Source of the DNA: Planctomycetota bacterium
Lineage (GTDB): Bacteria; Planctomycetota; UBA1135
Assembly: GCA_027021325.1 (NCBI GenBank)
Contig: JALUUN010000310.1
Span: 1-10,752, forward strand
Direction: 5' to 3'
DNA length: 10,752 nucleotides
The stretch's first letter is position 1; every line of letters begins with the position of its first letter. Under the pieces are notes generated by a model that ran no database searches, was not told the DNA's origin, and saw only the letters and a program-made list of their open reading frames with translations. Of the stretch, positions 6,854 through 10,752 are shown in pieces. Position numbers and translations under genes: made by a program.

Positions 6854-6857
6854 GGAG
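6854..6857 (+). promoter_or_regulatory. Ribosome binding site of accA
   Basis: GGAG five bases before the ATG at 6863. It supports this start rather than internal ones and agrees with where AccA similarity begins. Confidence 0.6.
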
Positions 6858-6862
6858 ACTCC

Positions 6863-7999
6863 ATGGCCCGGGACCGCAAGGAAGCCCAGGGACCGCAGCC
6901 GGCGGTCCTGCCCTTCGAACAGCCCATCGAGGACGTGCGCCAGCGTCTCGAGGAGCTGGAGACCCTGGCCCAGAAGACCAACCAGGACCTCACCGAGGAG
7001 CTGGACTTCTACCGGGCGCGCCTGGACCGGGTCACCCGCGAGACCTACGCCAGCCTCTCCGCCTGGGATCGGGTGCAGGTCGCGCGCCATCCCGACCGGC
7101 CTCTCGCCACCGACTACATCGCCCTGCTCCTGGAGGACTGGGTCGAACTCCACGGCGACGGCTGCTTCGGCGACGATCGCGCCATCGTCACCGGCCTCGG
7201 GACCCTGGGTCGCCACCGCCTGATGCTCGTCGGCCACCGCAAGGGTCGCGACACCAAGGCGCGCATGGCCTGCAACTTCGGTTCGGCCCATCCCGAGGGC
7301 TATCGCAAGGCCCTGCGGAAGATGAAGCTCGCCGAGCGCATGGGGCTGCCGATCCTCAGCCTGGTGAACACGCCGGGGGCCTATCCGGGCGTCGGCGCCG
7401 AGGAGCGCGGCCAGGCCCGGGCCATCGCCGAGAACATCCTGGAGATGTTCGGGATCCGGGTGCCCATCGTCGTCGTCGTCATCGGCGAGGGCGGCTCCGG
7501 CGGCGCCCTCGGGATCGCGGTGGGGGACCGGGTCGGCATGCTCGAGAACGCCTGGTACTCGGTGATCAGCCCGGAGGGCTGCGCCTCCATCCTCTGGCGC
7601 TCCGCCGAGCGCAAGGCCGAGGCGGCCGAGGCCCTGAAGCTGACCGCCGGCGACCTGCACCGCCTGGGCATCGTGGACGAGGTCCTTCCCGAGCCGGTCG
7701 GCGGCGCCCACCGCCATCGCGAGGAGACGGTCCGTTCCGTCGGCCGCCGGGTGGAGGCCTGGCTGGACGAACTCTCGGAACTCGATCCCGGGGAACTCCT
7801 GCGCCGGCGCCAGCACCGGTTCCGGACCATCAGCCAGACCGCCTCGGACCTGGAGGCCGCCCTGGCCGCGGCCGAGGAGGCCGCCCGCCGCGAACCCGGA
7901 CCTGGCGGGGTGCCGGAGGCGCCCGAGCCCCCCGCGGCGCCGGAGGAGCCTCCGGCGGCGGGGGCGGGCGGCCCCGGCGGCGAGGTGCGGGAGCCGTGA
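6863..7999 (+). CDS. accA: Acetyl-CoA carboxylase carboxyltransferase subunit alpha
   Basis: 378-residue protein. With AccD it moves the carboxyl group from biotin on AccB to acetyl-CoA, giving malonyl-CoA, the committed step of fatty-acid synthesis. It follows E. coli AccA along its length: FEQPIEDVRQRLEEL (18-32), the helical linker, ARHPDRPLATDYI (74-86), GHRKGRDTK (124-132), NTPGAYPGVGAEERGQ (169-184), the oxyanion-forming GEGGSGGAL (208-216), SVISPEGCASILW (233-245) and EPVGGAHR (277-284). Similarity ends near residue 325; E. coli AccA has 319 residues. The last ~50 residues are a Pro/Ala/Glu/Gly-rich tail, probably disordered. The ATG has GGAG five bases upstream. The TGA overlaps the GTG of the sigma gene in a GTGA. 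It heads the plus-strand operon behind a plausible TATGAT -10 box. Identity is secure; the function of the tail is unknown. Confidence 0.97.
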   Translation: MARDRKEAQGPQPAVLPFEQPIEDVRQRLEELETLAQKTNQDLTEELDFYRARLDRVTRETYASLSAWDRVQVARHPDRPLATDYIALLLEDWVELHGDGCFGDDRAIVTGLGTLGRHRLMLVGHRKGRDTKARMACNFGSAHPEGYRKALRKMKLAERMGLPILSLVNTPGAYPGVGAEERGQARAIAENILEMFGIRVPIVVVVIGEGGSGGALGIAVGDRVGMLENAWYSVISPEGCASILWRSAERKAEAAEALKLTAGDLHRLGIVDEVLPEPVGGAHRHREETVRSVGRRVEAWLDELSELDPGELLRRRQHRFRTISQTASDLEAALAAAEEAARREPGPGGVPEAPEPPAAPEEPPAAGAGGPGGEVREP

Positions 8000-8742
8000 C
8001 GGAACGCCCTGGAGAGCCGCCGGAGGAGCCCAGAAAGGCCAACGAAGCGGCCGAAGAGGGCGTAGAGGGCGGTGCTGGTCAAGCACCCCCTGAGTCCGCC
8101 ATGGGAGCCCACGCCCTCCGCCTCGTCCCGGCGGCCCCTGTCGAGGCCGCGCCGCCCGCCGACCCGCGGCAGGAGCTCACCGACGAGGAGCTCCTCGCCC
8201 TGGTCTGCGCCGGCGAGCGGGAGGCCTTCCGCATCCTGGTGGAGCGCTACGAGGAGAAGGCCGTCCATACGGCCCGGGCCATCGTCGGCAGCACCGAGAC
8301 GGCCCGGGAAGTGACGCAGGAGGCCTTCCTGAAGGTCTACGCCCACCGTCACCGCTTCGATCCGAAGCGGCGCTTCAGCTCCTGGTTCTACCGCATCCTG
8401 CGCAACCAGGCGGTGGACCGGGTCCGGCGCCAGGCTCCGGGGACGCCCGGATCCGCTGTCGAGCTCGTGGGCGACTGGGACGGGCAGAGCCCCGGTCCGG
8501 TCCGCGAGGTTTCCCGGCAGGAGCGCCGGGAAGCGGTGCGGCGGATCCTCGAGGATCTGCCGGCCAAGTTTCGCATGGTCCTCGCCCTGCGCGACCTCGA
8601 GGGCCTGAGCTGCGGCGAGATCGCCGAGCGCACCGGCACCACCGCCGGCACCGTGCGCTGGCGCCTGCACCATGCCCGCAAGCTCTTCCGCGAGCAGTGG
8701 GAGCGCGTCCTGGGCCGGGAAGAAGGAGACTCGGAGCTGTGA
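7996..8742 (+). CDS. RNA polymerase ECF-type sigma factor (RpoE-like)
   Basis: 248-residue sigma-70 family protein of the extracytoplasmic-function group. Region 2 spans about residues 62-145: the start LTDEELLALVCAGEREAF, then AREVTQEAFLKVY, then FSSWFYRILRNQAVDRVRR, which covers the core-binding and -10 recognition helices. A Gly/Pro linker follows, then region 4 (about 178-235) with LPAKFRMVLALRDLEGLSCGEIAERTG and TVRWRLHHARKLF, the -35 binding helix-turn-helix. Regions 1.1 and 3 are absent, as in ECF factors. The GTG at 7996 shares a GTGA with the accA stop and matches the other couplings here. ATG 8101 (213 aa) is a real alternative: the first 35 codons have many A/T third positions, unlike the rest, and contain a hairpin (8067-8090), but ATG 8101 has no ribosome site. 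The anti-sigma gene follows directly, so activity is probably controlled by sequestration. The target promoter is unknown. Confidence 0.92.
   Translation: MTERPGEPPEEPRKANEAAEEGVEGGAGQAPPESAMGAHALRLVPAAPVEAAPPADPRQELTDEELLALVCAGEREAFRILVERYEEKAVHTARAIVGSTETAREVTQEAFLKVYAHRHRFDPKRRFSSWFYRILRNQAVDRVRRQAPGTPGSAVELVGDWDGQSPGPVREVSRQERREAVRRILEDLPAKFRMVLALRDLEGLSCGEIAERTGTTAGTVRWRLHHARKLFREQWERVLGREEGDSEL
8067..8090 (+). other. Hairpin just before the alternative sigma-factor start
   Basis: GGTGCT (8071-8076) pairs perfectly with AGCACC (8082-8087) around GGTCA. GGG (8067-8069) and CCC (8088-8090) can extend the stem past one bulged C. It ends ten bases before ATG 8101 and lies in a stretch with atypical codon third positions. 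It might affect translation of the sigma factor or be part of a leader. No T-run follows, so a terminator is less likely. Confidence 0.35.
8723..8728 (+). promoter_or_regulatory. Ribosome binding site of the anti-sigma gene
   Basis: AAGGAG inside the end of the sigma gene, ten bases before GTG 8739. It supports the GTG that overlaps the sigma stop. The in-frame ATG at 8697 lies deeper in the sigma gene and would add a Gly/Arg-rich extension. Confidence 0.6.
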
Positions 8743-9323
8743 GGCACTGCCGCGAGATCCTGGACCACCTGCCCTTGCACTGCGGTGGGGATCTGCCCCT
8801 GGATCTGGCCCGGAAGGTCGAGGCTCATGTCGCCGGCTGCTCCCGCTGCGCCGCCGAACTCGAGGCCTGGCGCCGCCTCCGGGGCGTGCTCCTGGACAGC
8901 CGCGAGCCCGAGCAGGCCGACGCCTCGGGGCTCTGGCAGCGCCTCGAGCCGCGCCTGGACGTCGTGGATGCGGCCGCCGGCCTGCGGCCGCCCTGGTGGC
9001 GGCGGCCGGTGGTCTGGGGCGCGGGCCTTGCCGCCGCCCTGCTCCTGGGCCTGGGGCCGGCGCTGTGGCGCGCCACGGGCGTCGGCTCGCGGGCCTCGGC
9101 TCCGCTGCGCCCGCCCGCGCCGGCCGAGGTCGTGGTCGCGCCGGGGCCGGCGCCCGCCCTGCCCGGCGGTCTGAGTGCAGTCTCGCGCCAGGAGTTCGAC
9201 GACCTTCTGGGGCGCCTCGCCGCCTCCGACCCCCTGCGCGCCGGGGCTCCCGTGCCGCAGCCGGGCAGCCCGCGTCCGCTGCCGCTCCGGGTGACGCCCG
9301 TGAACGGACCTGCGGACTGGTGA
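8739..9323 (+). CDS. Zinc-binding (ZAS/zf-HC2) transmembrane anti-sigma factor
   Basis: 194-residue protein that most likely holds the upstream ECF sigma factor inactive at the inner membrane. The cytoplasmic N-terminus has the zinc-binding anti-sigma signature His30-x3-Cys34-x2-Cys37 (HVAGCSRC), with an upstream Cys4 as the likely fourth ligand, followed by the helix AAELEAWRRLRGVLL that packs on sigma in this family. A single membrane segment lies at about 90-110 (PVVWGAGLAAALLLGLGPALW), preceded by WWRR. The remaining ~80 residues, presumably periplasmic, are Pro/Ala-rich with one short helical stretch (SRQEFDDLLGRL). The GTG shares GTGA with the sigma stop and has AAGGAG ten bases upstream. 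The HtrA-like gene begins 19 bases after the TGA. The signal that releases the sigma factor cannot be seen in the sequence. Confidence 0.88.
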   Translation: MRHCREILDHLPLHCGGDLPLDLARKVEAHVAGCSRCAAELEAWRRLRGVLLDSREPEQADASGLWQRLEPRLDVVDAAAGLRPPWWRRPVVWGAGLAAALLLGLGPALWRATGVGSRASAPLRPPAPAEVVVAPGPAPALPGGLSAVSRQEFDDLLGRLAASDPLRAGAPVPQPGSPRPLPLRVTPVNGPADW

Positions 9324-9342
9324 GTCTCCCGAGGTCGCGGCC

Positions 9343-10470
9343 ATGCCGACCCTTCTGCTGCTGATCCTCGCCGCCTGCCCTCCCCAGCAGGAGGAGGCGC
9401 CGCCGCCGACTTCCCGGGTGGAGATCCCGGCCCTCGAACCGGGGCCTGCACTCCGCGTCCCGCCCAGCGTCCTCGGGCAGCTCGAAGAGGAGCTCGTCGC
9501 CCTCTACACGAGCCTTCGTCCCGCCTTGGTGGCCGTGCGGGTACCGGTGGCCCTGGAGCACGAGGGCCGTCGCATCGAACAGGAGATCCTGCTCAGCGGC
9601 GTGGTCCTCGACGGGAGCGGTCTCTTCGTCGCCCCGGGTGTGGACCCCGGCGAGGGACCGGTGCCCGAGAGCGTCAGCGTCACCCGCTACGACGGCGCAC
9701 GCTTCCCCGCCCGCCCCGTGCGCCACGAGTCCACCTACGGCCTGACCCTGTACTGGTGCGACCGGCTGGGGGTTCCGGCTCCTCCCCTTGCGGCCTGCGA
9801 CGCCCTGCGCGTCGGCTCCCTCTGCTTCGCCATCGGCAACGCCTACGAGCTCGAGGGCAGCTTCACTCTCGGCGTCCTGGCGGGCCGCGACCGCGGCCTC
9901 GGGCCGGCCTCGGGGCTGCTCCAGATCACGAACCCGATGAACCCCGGCGACGGCGGCGGCCTCCTCGCCGACCGCCATGGCCAGGTCGTCGGCATTCTCC
10001 TGACCAGCCTGCGCGAAGCCGCCCGCCACCAGGCCGGCGATCCCGAGGGCGGGCTGCGGCCCTACCGCCAGAGCGAGCAGGTGGCCTTCGCCGTCCCGAT
10101 CACGACGGTGCGCCGCATCTTCGCCGAGGAACTGGGCTACGAGCCGCCGCCGCGTCCCTGGGTCGGGATGCGCGTGGAGATCGCCCCCGGTCACCCCCTG
10201 CAGGGGGCGGGGACCTCGGTGCTCGTGGCGGAGGTCCTGCCGGGCAGTCCCGCCGAGCAGGCCGGTCTGCGTGCCGGGGACATTCTCCTGAGCATGGACG
10301 ACCAGCCGCTCTACTCCCAGAACTGCCTGCTCTACGCCCTGGGGCGCGCCGGCCGGAGTGCCAGACTCCAGATCTGGCGCGGCGATCAGGAGCGCTGGCT
10401 GACCCTGCGCTTCCCGCAGCCGGGCCGTCCCGCTCCCCAGGACACGCCCCGGGACGGCGACCGCCGTTAG
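9343..10470 (+). CDS. HtrA/DegS-like PDZ protein lacking the catalytic triad (pseudoprotease)
   Basis: 375-residue protein with an N-terminal hydrophobic stretch ending LAAC (Cys12), a plausible lipobox although there is no Lys/Arg before it. Then comes a trypsin-like HtrA domain (about 58-262) and one PDZ domain (272-356; VLPGSPAEQAGLRAGDILLSMDDQPL). HtrA landmarks are clear: SGVVLDGSG (85-93), DALRVGSLCFAIGNAYELEG (153-172), AFAVPITTVRRIF (249-260). The catalytic positions are all changed. The His of NNHV aligns to APGV (about Gly99), the Asp of TDLA aligns to TYGL (about Gly133), and the Ser of NPGNSGGPL aligns to NPGDGGGLL (Gly204). It should be proteolytically dead, perhaps a PDZ sensor or scaffold outside the inner membrane. 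It is the fourth gene of the accA-sigma-anti-sigma unit, so a role in anti-sigma control, as DegS acts on RseA in E. coli, is an attractive inference. GAGG lies eight bases before the ATG. The reading frame is intact, so it is not a decaying pseudogene. Confidence 0.85.
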   Translation: MPTLLLLILAACPPQQEEAPPPTSRVEIPALEPGPALRVPPSVLGQLEEELVALYTSLRPALVAVRVPVALEHEGRRIEQEILLSGVVLDGSGLFVAPGVDPGEGPVPESVSVTRYDGARFPARPVRHESTYGLTLYWCDRLGVPAPPLAACDALRVGSLCFAIGNAYELEGSFTLGVLAGRDRGLGPASGLLQITNPMNPGDGGGLLADRHGQVVGILLTSLREAARHQAGDPEGGLRPYRQSEQVAFAVPITTVRRIFAEELGYEPPPRPWVGMRVEIAPGHPLQGAGTSVLVAEVLPGSPAEQAGLRAGDILLSMDDQPLYSQNCLLYALGRAGRSARLQIWRGDQERWLTLRFPQPGRPAPQDTPRDGDRR

Positions 10471-10476
10471 TCGCCG
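10455..10476. terminator. Hairpin at the overlapping convergent stops (pseudoprotease / TPR gene)
   Basis: CGGCGAC (10455-10461) pairs perfectly with GTCGCCG (10470-10476) around an eight-base loop. The loop holds almost all of both stop codons, TAG at 10468-10470 on plus and TAA read from 10469 to 10467 on minus. The position suits a shared bidirectional terminator. There is no T-run. Confidence 0.4.
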
Positions 10477-10752
10477 AGGGGCGGGTCTCCGGCCGGGGAG
10501 GCTGCCGCCGTTCCGGGGGACCGGGCGCGGTACTCGGCGATGATGTCGAGAGCGCGGGAGACCTCCTCGGAATCCATGGAGAGGCTGGTCTTGCGGATGA
10601 AGGTCTGCATGTCCGCGACGGCGCGCCCGATCTGCCCGAGCCAGTAATGGCACATGCCACGATTGAAGTATTCGGGCACGCGCTCCGGATCCAGCTTCAG
10701 GATCTCGTCCAGGTGCTCGATGGCGGCGGCGTAGTTCTGGTTGCGCTTGTGG
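10467..10752 (-). CDS. TPR-repeat protein, C-terminal part
   Basis: Partial gene; its 5' part lies beyond the window. The visible 94 residues run from the edge to TAA (10469-10467). They show a tetratricopeptide pattern: YAAAIEHLDEILKLDPE, then VPEYFNRGMCHYWLGQIGRAVADMQTFI, one complete repeat with parts of its neighbours, then a helix SEEVSRALDIIAEYRAR and a Pro/Ala/Gly tail. TPRs mediate protein-protein contacts; no enzyme motif is visible here. The final repeat plus closing helix also resembles the C-terminus of SirB1-family transglutaminase-like proteins, so that family is an alternative I cannot test. The stop overlaps the preceding gene's stop tail to tail by three bases, with a hairpin around both. 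The residue encoded at 10679 is Val from GTG and lies inside the repeat, so it is not the real start. Confidence 0.85.
   Translation of the reverse strand, partial: HKRNQNYAAAIEHLDEILKLDPERVPEYFNRGMCHYWLGQIGRAVADMQTFIRKTSLSMDSEEVSRALDIIAEYRARSPGTAAASPAGDPPLGD

Larger units (their letters stand above)
6705..6862. promoter_or_regulatory. Divergent promoter region purL / accA
   Basis: This 158-bp gap is the only intergenic space that can drive both large transcription units. Plus strand: TATGAT (6807-6812) is a good -10 hexamer 50 bases before the accA ATG; no convincing -35 lies 16-18 bases upstream. Minus strand: TAGGAT (6754 back to 6749) is a possible -10, 45 bases before purL. Between them is a 16-bp perfect palindrome (6789-6804), and CCCGGGGCCG occurs twice (6761-6770, 6835-6844). 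I see no PurR box or riboswitch-like element. Promoter calls are tentative. Confidence 0.4.

Noticed and set aside
6705..6862. Purine riboswitch or PurR operator before purL
   Set aside because: No conserved purine-aptamer core or A/T-containing PurR-type palindrome is visible in this almost purely G/C region.
6364..7995. Long N-terminal extension of the sigma factor in the same frame
   Set aside because: It is out-of-frame purL antisense and accA sequence; the sigma gene begins at GTG 7996 or ATG 8101.
9343..10470. Active HtrA/DegP serine protease
   Set aside because: The His, Asp and Ser positions of the triad are all replaced, so an active-protease label would be misleading.
7381..10653. 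Very long open frame on the minus strand (over 1000 codons) opposite accA, the sigma gene, the anti-sigma gene and the PDZ gene
   Set aside because: Its translation is Arg/Ala/Gly/Pro-rich without any domain, while the plus strand encodes four recognisable proteins here. Long antisense frames are expected at this GC content.
1..10752. tRNA, rRNA, CRISPR array, insertion sequence or prophage genes
   Set aside because: Nothing was found on reading both strands; coding density leaves no room for an array and no transposase or integrase motif appears.

Overview
The window is a gene-dense, very GC-rich (roughly 70%) bacterial chromosome segment with almost no free intergenic space. It looks Gram-negative: there are lipoprotein-type signals, a multi-subunit acetyl-CoA carboxylase alpha subunit, and an ECF sigma factor with a membrane anti-sigma factor. 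FGAM synthetase is built as a separate PurQ plus a PurL carrying an N-terminal PurS-like region, which argues against gamma- and betaproteobacteria (one ~1300-residue PurL). A high-GC lineage such as Planctomycetota, Acidobacteriota or a related uncultured phylum would fit, but the sequence alone does not settle this.

Layout. Bases 1-1131 (+): the C-terminal two thirds of purD, then a Fur-family regulator whose GTG start overlaps the purD stop by four bases. Bases 1135-6704 (-), read right to left: a PurS-PurL fusion (purL), purQ two bases behind it, a ChaN-like GDFH/GDWH protein of unknown function, and a small DUF3568-like lipoprotein that converges on fur with only three bases between stop codons. 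Bases 6705-6862: a 158-bp divergent promoter region, the only real intergenic space. Bases 6863-10470 (+): accA, an ECF sigma factor, its zinc-binding anti-sigma factor, and an HtrA/DegS-like trypsin-fold plus PDZ protein that has lost all three catalytic residues. Bases 10467-10752 (-): the C-terminus of a TPR protein, overlapping the previous stop codon tail to tail.

Function. Two purine-synthesis blocks (purD; purL-purQ) flank a metal-dependent regulator and two uncharacterised genes. The right half couples the first committed step of fatty-acid synthesis to what looks like an envelope-stress signalling module (sigma, anti-sigma, PDZ sensor-like pseudoprotease). This is the most unusual part of the window. 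In all three overlapping plus-strand pairs the downstream gene appears to start at a GTG sharing a GTGA with the upstream TGA. GC-rich hairpins with the stop codon in or next to the loop recur at transcription-unit ends. No tRNA, rRNA, CRISPR, insertion sequence or phage gene was seen.
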